Source: Chondrus crispus
Lineage: Eukaryota; Rhodophyta; Florideophyceae; Gigartinales; Gigartinaceae
Direction: 5' to 3'
Assembly: GCF_000350225.1 (NCBI RefSeq)
Contig: NW_005179218.1
Location: 1 to 64,000, forward strand
Length of the DNA: 64,000 nucleotides
Position 1 is the stretch's first letter. The number at the start of each line of letters is the position of its first letter. The notes below the pieces were generated by a model that saw only the letters and a list, made by a program, of their open reading frames with translations, ran no database searches and was not told the origin of the DNA. This document shows, piece after piece, positions 40,371 through 51,679 of the stretch. The position numbers and the translations under genes are program-made.

Positions 40371-41886
40371 TCAAGCCACTTCGTCACTACCCATGCCCTC
40401 GCTACTACCCCCCTTGCCCGCAGCCATATCTTCCACAAATGCCACTCTCCGAACCGCGCTCCCATTGTCCAGTGCCGTGCAAGTCAGCCCCGCTGCGTCC
40501 TTGATGTCCAACCTCTCCATCATTTTTGCTGCCAAGCTATTATAGGTCACGGGCACCCCTTCCGTCCTCGTCCGCCTCTTCATCAAAGATAATGCTGCCG
40601 CTCCGGCTCCCGTCAGGGCGACCAGCACGCAAAGCACCACTAAAGCCCAAGAACTCACCTCAGCCCGCTCAGGTCCACGAACAGGTTCTTGACTCTCCAC
40701 CCTCAAAATGTCCCTTCTCTCCAGTTGTGTGATACCATACAGCGTCGCCCCGCAAAACGTTCGTATCGCCGGCGAGAGCGCTAACGACATTGTCGCTTCT
40801 ATCACCCTTCCCCTTGTTCCAAACAAAACGGCAAAGGTCTTGATCGCCGCCAGGTGGTCTCCGTCCATGGCCTCGCCTCGGTCATCATCAAGATATGGAA
40901 GGAATTTTGCCCAGAAAACCCCATCCTGGCCAGAGACTTGAAGACTGTTGCCAGCCTCTATCTCGTCCAGCGTTTCAAACTCATAAGTGTCATCTTGCAC
41001 GACTCCCGGCACAATGAAGCGGTAGTCCTGATCGTCAGTGAGGTAGCAATACACATGCGGGCTATCTTCAGGATCTGACAGGTCAGCGTTACGGTCCCCG
41101 GTGCACACCCCAGAAACGGATTTAACAAAGTCCCCCTGGTTAAAATCGCCCTGAGACAAGTCTAGTTCGCCAGAAACTTGCAAATCCACATCTGCCTCGC
41201 GAAAACCGAGATTAACCTCGAGAATTTCATTGACAGTGAGGGCGGCCAATGCAAAACTGAACGGTTCCTCAACGTCGTCCAAACCCGAATAGGACACGTC
41301 AAAAAGGACTGCCGGAAGTTTGGGCTTGAACTCGGTCTCATCAGCGCACGTGGGCTTAGCATTAAAAAACAAGGCCGAGTCGTTGCGGAAGAACTCGTCA
41401 GTCATGAAGCCTGCGGGTGCATATATGCGAAGGCGGTGTTTCTCTTGCCGTTGAACGCAGGCGGTGTGCAAGCGCTCAAGCCTGTCGATCCAGCGGCGGG
41501 GCGAGACGCCTTGCATCGAACGGGAGGCGGTCAGAGTGGGTGGGGGCATCTCCTGGGAGGTAATTATTTCGAGGAGGGGAAGGTTCTTGGGCTCTTGAGT
41601 GCTGGAAAAGCCAAACTCTGGAAATAAGGAAGGCATTGAGGAGGATGACGATAACCCATGGGAAAAGAACGTGGAAGACTTTGCGCTCCTGAAGGCGATA
41701 AGGGACGTGGAAAAATGTGATTAGTCCGTCAGCGATTTGGACGTTTTCGCCGCGTCGGAGACGGTTTTTGGCGATGATGGAGGATAAGCCTTCGATACAA
41801 AAATGGAGAAGCTTGATGATGAGATACTCGATGACGAGAAAGCGGAGGACGTTGGCGACGGGGGTGCCGAAGGGAAGTTGGACCAT
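40371..41886 (-). CDS. Membrane protein with large luminal/extracellular region
   Basis: Two overlapping frames appear to form one gene. The first (from 41886) has two hydrophobic stretches: VLRFLVIEYLIIKLLHFC and VFHVLFPWVIVILLNAFLI. The second (40371-41636, 421 residues) begins as the first ends and has a soluble region with Cys residues (GVCTGDRN, HVYCYLTDD) and a C-terminal helix WALVVLCVLVALTGAGAAALSL, then a basic stop-transfer KRRTR and a cytosolic tail. A one-base indel or a small intron near 41600 would join them. Family not recognised, although the C-terminal topology resembles the ORF at 38662-39345. Confidence 0.6.
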
Positions 41887-42166
41887 GGTTGGGGATTGTG
41901 TGGGAGATGATACGAACGAAGGGGGGTGGGTAGAGATTGCGCAAAGGCAATGATGGAGGTGAATGTTACCGAGGGTTTTAAGCGGGCATGGAAGAGGAGT
42001 AGGAGGTGTTGATAGGCAAGCTTCACAGCGCTACTCATGATACTGTATGGGCAGGGAAGATAGATTCGAAATTCGACGGCTCGTTTTGATAGATGTGTCG
42101 GTGGATGAGAGTTGGTGTATGTGAATTGACGAGGCTGGAGAAGCAGATGCTTGACAGCAGTCAGTT

Positions 42167-42184
42167 GCTGTTGACATCAACAGC
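42167..42184. repeat. Perfect 8-bp hairpin
   Basis: GCTGTTGA-CA-TCAACAGC, about 100 bp left of the broken 5' end of chromovirus C. Confidence 0.7.
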
Positions 42185-42293
42185 AGTCGGATGAACAACA
42201 AGTGCTGTGTACTGTGGCACACAGAAAGAGGGAAAGGAGAGGTGTGTGCGATAACAGATGAGTCTGATAGCGATGGATGTACTGTAAGAGACG

Positions 42294-43745
42294 TTGCTTC
42301 CGGCCGTCGAAAAGATCAAGTACCTAGGCCACGTCGTTCGGCCAGGTACGCTAGAATTCGACGCGGCGCGAATCGCCGCATTAGAACAAGTGAGGTACCC
42401 TCAAACGCAGACGCAGCTCAGAAGCTTTCTGGGACTTTGTAATGTATACCGCAGGTTCGTCCCACACTATGCGAAAATCGCGCATCCGCTCAACCAACTA
42501 TTGAAGAAGGGACAACCGGTCCGGTTGGAAGGATTCGACGAACCATGCGAAAAAGCTTTTCATAAGCTCAAGGACGCTATCTTGGCACCACCGGTGCTGG
42601 CGCTGCCGAAGAAGGATCTTCCGTATTCGGTAGATACCGATGCCAGCGACTATCAAATCGGCGCTGCCTTATTTCATACGCATCCGGATGAGCAACGTAA
42701 ACCTATCAGGTTCTTTTCCAGAACGTTAGCTGCAGCCGAGAGGAATTATTCTGTATCAGAGAAGGAATGTTTGGCGGTGATTTGGGCCGTCCAGACATTG
42801 AGGACATATTTGTATGGCGAGCACTTCATAGTGCATACCGACCATGCCTCGTTGAGGTGGTTGATGAACGTAACGGACCCAAGTGGACGTTTGATCCAAT
42901 GGAGGCTACGCCTCTCGGAATTCGATTTTGAAATCAAGTACAAAAAGGGAAAGGCTAACAGCCAGGCGGACGCTTTATCAAGGTTACTAACGGTGGGAGA
43001 AACAGTCAATGATATCGACGACGAAATCCCGTGCTTTATGGCCGAACTGGCCGACGCAGCAGAAGGCGACGAGGAAGATTTTGACAGGGTAGACGACATC
43101 CTCGCTCTTCAGGAGGGGGCGGCCTCCGACTGCCTCGATCATTTCCAAGCAATCACGCTGGAGGAGCTCAATCGCGAGCAGGCCGTCGACCCTTTCTGTA
43201 CCCGGATCAAGGAGGAAATGGACGCTGGAAAGACGAGAACGTTCACAACGGAAGCTGGAGAATTCGAAGGAACTTTATGCGGAGACGCGGCTGAGTTCGT
43301 ACAGGCAGTGATACCGCAGTCACTGAAGGACCGAGTCCTAGGGCTGAGCCATTATGCCAAATTGGCAGGGCACCCAGGCGGCAGGAAGCTATACAAGACG
43401 TTGAGAAGATCATTTTATTGGCCTACGATGGCCCTGGATTGCTACGCTGTAGCAAGGAATTGCGCAGATTGCGCCAGAGAAAGGGTGAAATTACGGAAGA
43501 ATACGAAAGAAATGAAGTTGTTCACACCCAAGTGTGCACACCCAAGCTCCGCTGGAATTTGTCGCTATCGACATCCTCGGAGAATTAATCACAACGAAAA
43601 GAGGAAACCGCTACATCCTCGTGATCAGCGACCGATACTCAAAATTGGTACGAACCGTACCACTCGAGAACATTACAGCTGCGCACATCGCACAAACCTT
43701 CGTTCACCATTGGGTATTCGTGTACGGACCGCCGGTCAAGCTGCT
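42294..43745 (+). pseudogene. Chromovirus C pol: RT end, RNase H, integrase N-terminus
   Basis: RNase H catalytic blocks VDTDASDYQIG, RNYSVSEKECLAVIWAV and HTDHASLRWLM are intact. The integrase H2C2 region (AGHPGGRKLYKTL to NCADCAR) follows. Near 43535 the frame shifts, and the integrase core continues as EFVAIDILGE and the VFVYGPPVKLL block up to the insertion site at 43745. Confidence 0.88.
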
Positions 43746-44416
43746 TGTAGTATAATGACCGGCGCGAGCGCGCGGAGGTCACCGGACGGCCGTATACGGT
43801 ATACACGTGGGCGGCTGTGCCCACGTGTAGCGAGCGCGCGCGCATGCCGAGCGGTCGTAATCTGGCGTACGTGTACAGTAGTGCACGTGTCGTCCGAGCG
43901 GTAGTCTACGCGTGTTACGTGTGCGCGTTAGCACACGTGTCGTCCGTGCGGTAGTCTGTAAGCAACACGCGTGTACAGTAGTGCACACGTGTAGTAGCAG
44001 CGTCCGTGCGGTAGTAGCAATTATGGCGCTAGTTTTTTAATTGTGTACAGTACCCGGTACGCACTAGGCGGCAGGTACTGCACTACTGTACTGGGACAGG
44101 TGTCCGAGGCGTCCCTCTGCGGGGTTAAGACCTGGCACCCGTCCCCACCAGTAAACGGGGGCACGCTCGCCCCCGTCCCTTTTGCGCCTACGTACGTCCG
44201 TTCTCGGTTGTCCGTCGCGCGCGCTGGCTTCTAACCCGTTACCGGTCGCTCCCGTTCACGCACCCCGGGGCGACTGCGCGTAACCGGCCAGTGAGCCACT
44301 CCCTTTTCGCGAGCTCGTCCGATCGGTTCAATTGGCGCGTCGCGTCCGCGCCGCGTGCTCCCTTGCTAAAGCCTCCGCCTCTCACCCAACCCAGGGCGGA
44401 GAGGAGTTATCCCACA
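43746..44416. mobile_element. Solo LTR (671 bp) inserted in chromovirus C integrase
   Basis: Begins TGTAGTATAA and ends TTATCCCACA, so it has TG...CA ends with a short imperfect terminal inversion. CTGCT flanks it on both sides (43741-43745 and 44417-44421), a 5-bp target duplication. It has no coding. Inside (about 43860-44035) are three to four degenerate repeats built on CACACGTGTCGTCCGTGCGG and GTGTACAGTAGTGCAC. The source element is not in this window. Confidence 0.85.
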
Positions 44417-45542
44417 CTGCTGTCCAACAATGGAACACAGTTCACGGCCCGGTTCTTTCAGAACGTCTGCCGAATTCTCGGCATACGCAATGTGTTCACG
44501 ACTACCTACCACCCGCAAGCCAACGGCCAAGTTGAGAGGTTTAACCGCACGCTGACTTCCGCGTTGCGAAAATATGTTGGAGATCATCCCAAGGACTGGG
44601 ACCTATTTAGCGACGCTGTGACGTTCGCCTACAACACGCAAGTTCATCGAACTACGAACAATGCGCCCTTCGAGCTGGTGTTAGCTCGGGCGCCGAGAAG
44701 CATTGCGTTACAATCGCAGCCAACTTTGGAGAACTTCAGCTCGTCACGAGCATACTACCTGAAATGGCAGTCGTGGCTGGAGAGCCTAATGCGAAGCGCC
44801 GATAGGAGTTTGCGGAAGGAACAAGCCCCGGTACAAGCGAAATTTCGACGCACGCCTTCGCACACTGCAATATGAGATCCCACCGGGGTCCTACGTGTTC
44901 CTCCGGAAGGAGCAGGGCACGGCTAGCGAACCGAAACACAAGCTGGCACAATTCGCCACAGGACCTTATCAGGTCAGAAGATCGGATCAACATACGGTAG
45001 TCATCGCCATTGGCGATCAGGAGAAACGCGTATCGCTAGATAGGGTGGAGTTAGCCCCAAGCCCGATGTACTATGCGCCGATAACTGGCCTACGCCAAGC
45101 GCTACAGTTTCTGGGAGAGCCGGAGCTAAACGAAGAAGAAGAGGTAATGGAGAACGAGGAACGTCCTCACACACCCCGTGCGCCTACGTCAGGGGACCAA
45201 GATAATTTAGTCAGTCAAACGCCGACAGCGGAGACACCTCCAGACCTACGCGAGTTCGGAAAGTCCGGAGAAGAGGATGAGTTGGAAGATCTTCAGAAGC
45301 GGGAAGGAAACAGTTCAGAGAAAGGAGAGGAAGCGGAAAACACGGAATACGTAATCGACCGGGTCGTCGACCACGATTATCAAAATGGTAATTTGATTCT
45401 CAAGGTGGAATGGTACGGTTATACGCCCGAGGACGCGACATGGGAGCCCATTAAGCAATTACCCCGCAGTGCGGCCGTCACGTATTTCCGAAGGAAGAAG
45501 TTACCCTTGCCGCCGCAAGTCGCGCACGTGCAAGCGGGATAG
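44417..45542 (+). pseudogene. Chromovirus C pol: integrase C-terminus and chromodomain
   Basis: Resumes at LLSNNGTQFTARFF, where the second catalytic residue is Asn instead of Asp (GAC to AAC would do), then YHPQANGQVERFNRT with the catalytic Glu. A one-base shift near 44836 leads into LRTLQYEIPPGSYVFLRK. After an acidic linker comes the chromodomain (EYVIDRVVDHDY, LKVEWYGYTPEDATWEP) ending at 45542. It keeps the aromatic W-Y and T-W positions that read methylated H3. Confidence 0.88.
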
Positions 45543-48500
45543 TCATCGTCAATAGAATTAGCAGGTTAGGGAACACGGAGAAGTCAGAAATTCGAAACAA
45601 AGGGGTCCGCAAGCAAGGAAAGTCGGAGCGAGAGGAGTAAGGCAGTTTTCCGTCGGGACCGCCTTTACAAAAAGGGACTGACGAGCGACGCGTTCCAGGG
45701 AATTGAAGTGATACTATGCCCCCGGACGAGGCATTGAGCCTACCGAAAGACACACCCCCGTCATCGACGGATGCACGTGAAATGACAATCGGAATCAGTG
45801 TCCCGTCCTCGGAGAGCAATTTAATCCAAAAACATTTTTGTTGCTGTCACCGGCAGCCGACGGCACACACAGGGGACGTTCGCCGTCGATCTGCTAAGAT
45901 TGAAGACCGAGCAAGACACGTGCTTGTTTTGTACCACGTACTTTTACATGACCATCGTCCTCATCGAGGACTTACTTACCCACTGACCACAGTAACCCAC
46001 TACTTTTGTTTTTATTTTGTTCTATTCTGTTTTGTTTTTTTCTTTCTGTGTGTTTTCGGTTGTCTCTTGACGTGACGCAGGGAGTAAGAACCCGCACCGC
46101 GGACCAAGGTGAATCAGCCCTACAACACATATCGGTCAGCGACCCTCGGACGAGCGTACCCAGTCCCGTGCGAGCCATCGATTGTAAGCAATTTATTACG
46201 CTGTGTTTCGAGCCGAGGAAGAAGTGTCTTCTACGAATGACTGAGCACGACGGACTGTGCCTAATTGAGTAAGTGTCTGGTAGAAACCAGACGGCGGAAG
46301 GCAAAAGAACGCGGAACGCAGTTGGAAGGGTGTAAGTGAAGGAAAAGCGTGGTGCTGTAGTCGTGTGTGTGTCGTGTTACCGTTCAGGGAAAGGAGGAAC
46401 AGACTACAGTACTCCCTAAGGGATAGCGGGCTGTGTCCGGCTGACGAGCGGGTTACCCTCGAGTCGAGGGAGAAGGAGGGGAAAAGAGCCAGTTGATGTA
46501 GAGGCGCACGCGAGGGAGGCCGATCGAGAGGAAGTGAATGATGCGGGACGCGATAAGGCCGCGAGTGAAATGTTGGAATTGTATTGGGGATGGTCCCCAT
46601 CCGGAGGCTCTCAAGTTGAAAGTGATGCGGTGAACTGCGTCGCCGAGAGAGAGAGTAAGGACAATCGCCGGAAACGAGATCCCTCGGAGTGAGGAGAAGG
46701 GAAATGAAATGACTTAAGCCATTTTACCTGGGACCCCTGCCCATGAATGAAATGGCCTGCGCGGCCATGCCGTGGAATGGAAAATTTGCTGTAGTCTCAG
46801 GCTGACGTAATACACCTCCTTGGATGCGATCACGCGCGGCCGCCGCACGCACGTGAAGGGACGCTTGGATCAGTGATCCGCCCTCGTAGAACATGATTTA
46901 ATCAAAAAATGGGGATGTCGGCAGGGAGCTGCTGGACGGGCGGTGAAAGTTGAAAATTGAACACTGGTCAGTCTTCGAAATTTTAATCAAAATTAAGGGA
47001 AGGTACGGAACTTGTCGGTCATACGAGAACGGAGTGTCGCTTGCTATAGCCAAAGGCACGAGTATCTGAGGCCGTCCGGCAACACCGTCACCAACCCCCG
47101 CGCGCGACGCCGACCACAACACCGAACGAAGACGTCGTCAAACCCGTTTCAAAGGCGTTGACTACGATCGAGAGACTAAGAAATCGACGCACGGCGAGCG
47201 GGAGGGTTCCCCCACGTGTGAATCTCGGAACGACCGCGTACCATCGGATACGCACACCGGCATAGGAGCCATCCCCCCCTCTCCCCAAAAACCGCGACAA
47301 TTTCTGTTCGCAAAAAGCCTCGTCGCTCGCAGCGGCGAACGGAAGACGGAAGAAAGAAGGGGAACGGAACGTTTTTTATTTATTCATGAGAGGATCAAGA
47401 GTCTCGAGCCTTCTTCCTCCAAGGATGTCCAGGAGGAACATTGAGGAAAGGACCAATCCAACGGAGAAGAAAGTGTCGCTCGACGAGCTTGTGACCGACA
47501 ATCTGTCTGTTGCTTGTAGCGACTGACGTCGCCAAGCTCACGTCCTTGTTTTTACCCCGAGCGACCCACCATGGCAATTTTCTCTCCTGTTCTTTCCTGT
47601 TCCTTCCTGTTCTTTGACTCCCTTTCTAGCTGTCTGTTTTTTTATTTTCTGCTCTACGTTTGCTTGCCTGTTTATTTTTTTTCTTTGTGAAGGCGGAATA
47701 CAACCCCGCGCCGCGACGTCGACGCGCAAGATTAGGACAGCCAAAAGGGCGCCGATCCCGACGAGACCCCCACGTTGAGGGGAGATAAGAAGGTGGATCC
47801 AGGCCTATACGCACGACGTGTGGACGCCACAAGTTATGGCGGGAATTGCCTGGTTCAGTCGAAACCCCCGGATTGCTACAGTAGTATATCCGACGTACCA
47901 TGCAGGGAAGGCGCTTGGCGCTGACCACGATCGACAGATTGAGGACAGAAACTCGTCGAGCAGGGAGAAGTTATGCTTCTTTCGTTTTCGCTTTTGGTTT
48001 TGTCTTGCTTCGCCCTATTCTATTTTTTGACGTCGGAGACGCGATTGCGTCCCTCGGACGCTGACCGGCAAGACCACAAGGTCCCCGAAGGAAGGAAGAG
48101 AGCGATCTCCGAACCGACGTATTGTTGCCTTACGGTTACTATTTTAATGTGAAAAATACAAGTCATCCGTTGACCTGGGAGAAGGAAGAGTTAAATGGGG
48201 GCAAAATGTGCAACAGCCCTGCAAGGCAGTCACACAAAAAAAACTGACTAAGTCCGGAGTGGCTACGGCTCATTTCTACGTTCGAGGAATTGTCCGAGGG
48301 TGCGCAACACGGAAGCGTACGACGAGTAGGAGGGCAGCCGCACCAATTCTCCCCGCGAGACGGAGAGAATGCAGAGCCCGTGGAGATTACGTGGAAGAAT
48401 TATCACAGTTTCGTTCAGTTCTTTTTTTGTTTCGTTTCGTCTTTTTGTCGTGTGAATTGAGCACCAGGGCATTTGTTGAGAACGTTAGCCCACTCCCTGG

Positions 48501-50419
48501 GTAATCTAAGATTGAATTGAATGACCCCGCGTTATTTCATTTGCTCACTACAGTGTACGTTTCTAATACTTTCAAAGAAAAGGGTTTTTGGAATTGAGAA
48601 GATAGTTGAAGAGAAGGAAGAGAGGATCGCGGATCGCAACGAGAGCAGGGGCCCGCCGGACGAAGGGTAGCTAATCACCAACAGGCCAAAACTGGGATCG
48701 ACTCTCGCTTTGACCGTCCGAACGGACGAGACGCAAAGGGATCAAGTTCCGATCGTGTTAGAAGGCTCGCTGATTTTGTTTGTTGTGTGAGGCTACGGCT
48801 CGAAGGCTGGAGAGAAAAGGGAAAGGCGCACTACGCACCTCCCCGGGGGAGCACATCGTGATGACGACATCGATCCGATGGGACGAGCCCTTGTGGACTC
48901 ACACATTCGAAGACGTCCAAACGTTACTGTGTCACAGCCACGACGTGTTGGATAAAGAGGAGGAAAAGGAAATCCAGAAAAAGGAAGACGTTCGTGTTAG
49001 ATAATGAGGAGGAAAAGAAAATCGAGGAAAAGGAAGACTATGATGGATAATGGTGTGACGTCAGGGAAAATTTAATTCTCACTTTCACAGATTCTTCGCA
49101 CTCGCTGTGTCACAGCAACTGCAAAGAAAATATACATCCCCCAGCCGGTGGTCTGGAGTTTCTTTTCGGACTGGACGTTGGCATGGATGGTGATTTTAAG
49201 TGTTTTTAAGCGCACAACCGACAAGAGGAAGAACGGGCTTCCGTTTGGTTCATACGGCGCTTTTGCGATATTGTGAAGAAGGAATCGGCTGCTGGCCGCC
49301 CGAAGCCCCACGTATACCCCTACTGTCAGTACGAAGTTCGTTTCCTTCGCCACGTTGCGTTACGGGCAAAGACGGCCGCCGGACATGCCGCAAGAAACGT
49401 ACATCGAGGATGGGAGGAAGAGAATGTGCCACAAAAGAGGAGGAAAGTGAAGGTAACGGGGGATACGCAGGTGATTCATTTTATTATCCAAAAGGTACCG
49501 GATGACGTCGATAACCAGACGTCACCCCAAACGGGTAATAATCCGAGAACGGATCATGGGGGAAGTCGCTCTGAGCGGCAGGTCAGTGGGGCGGCACACC
49601 CAAGGATTTTTCTTTCGGGAGTGAGGTAACGAGTCGAGCAAGGACTCGCAGATCATCGAGGGAAGCCCCTTGGAGAGCTTCACCTTTGATGGCATGAGCG
49701 TGGAGCAATGTTCAATGGATGCCAATGGCGCTGTCGCTCTTTTTGGGAATTGATGGGGACAGTGGGGAAGACAACACTTCCCTAACCGACAGAGTTTCGG
49801 TATGCCCTGCCGAGGGGATATCGGCAGCAGGAGGAGGAGCAGCAGGGGCTGCAAGGAGAGGGGAATCTGGAACAGACGGTCGGGGACAAACGTCGTCTGC
49901 ACGGGGATCTATGGCTCGTATGGGATTCGAGGGTAGTTGGGATTAAGAGGTTCGTGGGATTAGGGGAGTAAGGGATTCGGAGTAGTTGGGATTAAGAGAT
50001 TCGCAGTTATTGGGATTAAGGGATTCAGGGATTAAGGGAGTAGCGGTAGTTGGGATGAAGGGGATTAGCGGAGGGGGGTTTAGGAGAAGTTGGGCTTAAG
50101 GGATTAGCGATATTAGGAGATGAACGGTGGGGAGGATGAGTGGATGTTGTGTATTGGTAAAGATAAATGGGTATATAATGGGGCTGGCATGGCATGTCGG
50201 GGTGAAGTATAGATTGCAACTTTCGTGGTCGTCGGCTGGTGACTCTCTTTTTACTTGCTGAACATCTTCTGGGTGTCCTTGTCGTTGTCGTCTTGTTTGG
50301 AGTGTGTGTGTGTTTGTGTTTGTGCCATTGGGTCAGTCTCTTGGTTTTCTTTCGTCATTCTTTTTTCCCTTCTCTGTGTTTCAACTTTTGTCTCTCAACG
50401 TTTCTTTTTCGACGCAGTC
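45543..50419. other. Long spacer after chromovirus C
   Basis: No convincing gene in 4.9 kb. It would contain the 3' end and LTR of chromovirus C, but I found no repeat to prove it. T-rich stretches followed by CGACGCAG-like ends recur (about 46010-46080, 47640-47700, 47980-48040, 48420-48470, 50360-50420), which could be degenerate copies or introns. Near 48955-49040 a GGAGGAAAAGGAAAT-type unit is duplicated. Confidence 0.45.
49921..50112. repeat. Degenerate G-rich minisatellite
   Basis: Repeated units built on GTTGGGATTAAGGGATTCG and GGGATTAAGGGA across about 190 bp, diverged in sequence and length. Confidence 0.8.
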
Positions 50420-51679
50420 ATGAGGAGGGGGAAACGAGTGTCTTTTGCAGAGGATGCTGGGAGGGAGGGTGGTCAAGATTGCAGTGGGGTAACGGACCAC
50501 GGAAAGGGAAATAGTCCAATTGCTGATCCACATATTAACCCGGACATGTATGCAAGTTACATATCTTATTTATCCTATTTAGATGTGGACGAGCTAGTGG
50601 GGATGACGGCTGAAGACGACTCCGATGAATGCGGAGAGGTCTATGTCAGTGGTGAAGGTGGTGGTGAGGGAGGCGATGGTGACCGGGGTGATGATGGCGG
50701 GGATGATGATGATGGTGATGGTGATGGTGATGGTGATGCGAATGGCGGTGGCAATGGCAATGGAAATTGCAGTGGCAATGGCAATGCGAATGGCAATGGC
50801 AATGGCAATGGAAATGGCAATGGAAATGGAAATGGCAATGGAAATGGAAATGGAAATGGAAATGGAAATGGAAATGGCAATACGAATGGCAATACGAATG
50901 GTATTGACAATGGTGATGGGAGTGGCCGTGGCAGTTGTGGTGGTGGTGGCGGTGGTGAAGATAATAATAATTTGGCTTTGGTCCAAGAAGGCATTGATGA
51001 ATTTTGCGATGGCGTGCCCCATGTTGTTCATGAAGCGGTGTCTGGTAGGAAGCCGCCGCTTCCATGGAGTGAGAAAGGGAAAGGGAAAGGGAAAGGGAAT
51101 GTGAATTATACAAAGACTGAGACTGGGGGTGGGCTTCGCGGCATATGCAAGGCCTGGGTCAGAGGTGCGCAGACGAAAGGCACTAAGAAGCAGCGAAAGA
51201 TATCTGAGGAGGTAGTGATGACTGCCTTTCGTGCGAAAAAGGCCCTGCATTCAAAGAGAAACGGAAAATGCATATCTGTTGCCGCAGTACAAGTCGAGCA
51301 TAGCATTTTAGAAGACTGGTTACGAGTTCACCCTCCCCTCCCTCCCCTCACTCCCCAATTAAAGAGACTTTTAGCAGGGCGCTTAAGTGAGCAATCAAGC
51401 AAAGTAAAGAAAGTATGCAGAAGAAAAAAGGGGTCAATGGTGCGAGCGTCCAGAACTGTTACTGCCGTTGTCGTTGCATCTCAAAAGACGGCCCGCCCTG
51501 ACAAGACCTGGTCCTCGCATTATTTTTTGTTTGTGTGGGGAGGGAGGGAGGCGCGCCTAGGGAACGTTGTGAGCTGGGCCCCTTGGAGAGGGCTGCTATT
51601 TAGAGGCTTCTCCTTATCTATCTTTCGCGATTGCTTCTGTGGCATCTGTGGCAGATCCTGTCGCGCTTTGATGAATTGA
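50420..51679 (+). CDS. Acidic protein with Gly-Asn repeat
   Basis: 419 residues from ATG 50420, which sits just after a T-rich stretch ending CGACGCAG, so an intron may end there. The start (MRRGKRVSFAEDAG) is basic. An Asp/Gly-rich segment is followed by a Gly-Asn run encoded by AATGGC/AATGGA hexamers (about 50700-50930). After it comes a Lys/Gly stretch and a better-composed block (KISEEVVMTAFRAKKALHSK, VQVEHSILEDWLRVHP). The C-terminal about 90 residues look less protein-like. It may be a real gene with a runaway microsatellite or a chance long frame. Function unknown. Confidence 0.4.
   Translation: MRRGKRVSFAEDAGREGGQDCSGVTDHGKGNSPIADPHINPDMYASYISYLSYLDVDELVGMTAEDDSDECGEVYVSGEGGGEGGDGDRGDDGGDDDDGDGDGDGDANGGGNGNGNCSGNGNANGNGNGNGNGNGNGNGNGNGNGNGNGNGNGNTNGNTNGIDNGDGSGRGSCGGGGGGEDNNNLALVQEGIDEFCDGVPHVVHEAVSGRKPPLPWSEKGKGKGKGNVNYTKTETGGGLRGICKAWVRGAQTKGTKKQRKISEEVVMTAFRAKKALHSKRNGKCISVAAVQVEHSILEDWLRVHPPLPPLTPQLKRLLAGRLSEQSSKVKKVCRRKKGSMVRASRTVTAVVVASQKTARPDKTWSSHYFLFVWGGREARLGNVVSWAPWRGLLFRGFSLSIFRDCFCGICGRSCRALMN

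Larger units (their letters stand above)
42287..45542 (+). mobile_element. Ty3/gypsy chromovirus C, truncated and interrupted
   Basis: Starts abruptly within the RT thumb (KIKYLGHVVRPG) and runs through RNase H, integrase and a C-terminal chromodomain. Gag, protease and most of RT are missing. A 671-bp solo LTR (43746-44416) splits the integrase between the first and second catalytic Asp. There are frameshifts near 43535 and 44836. No own LTR was identified. Confidence 0.9.

Noticed and set aside
50594..51250. Minus-strand frame rich in Ile/Ser/Ala repeats
   Set aside because: It is the complement of the AATGGC/AATGGA hexamer repeat, where every frame is open.
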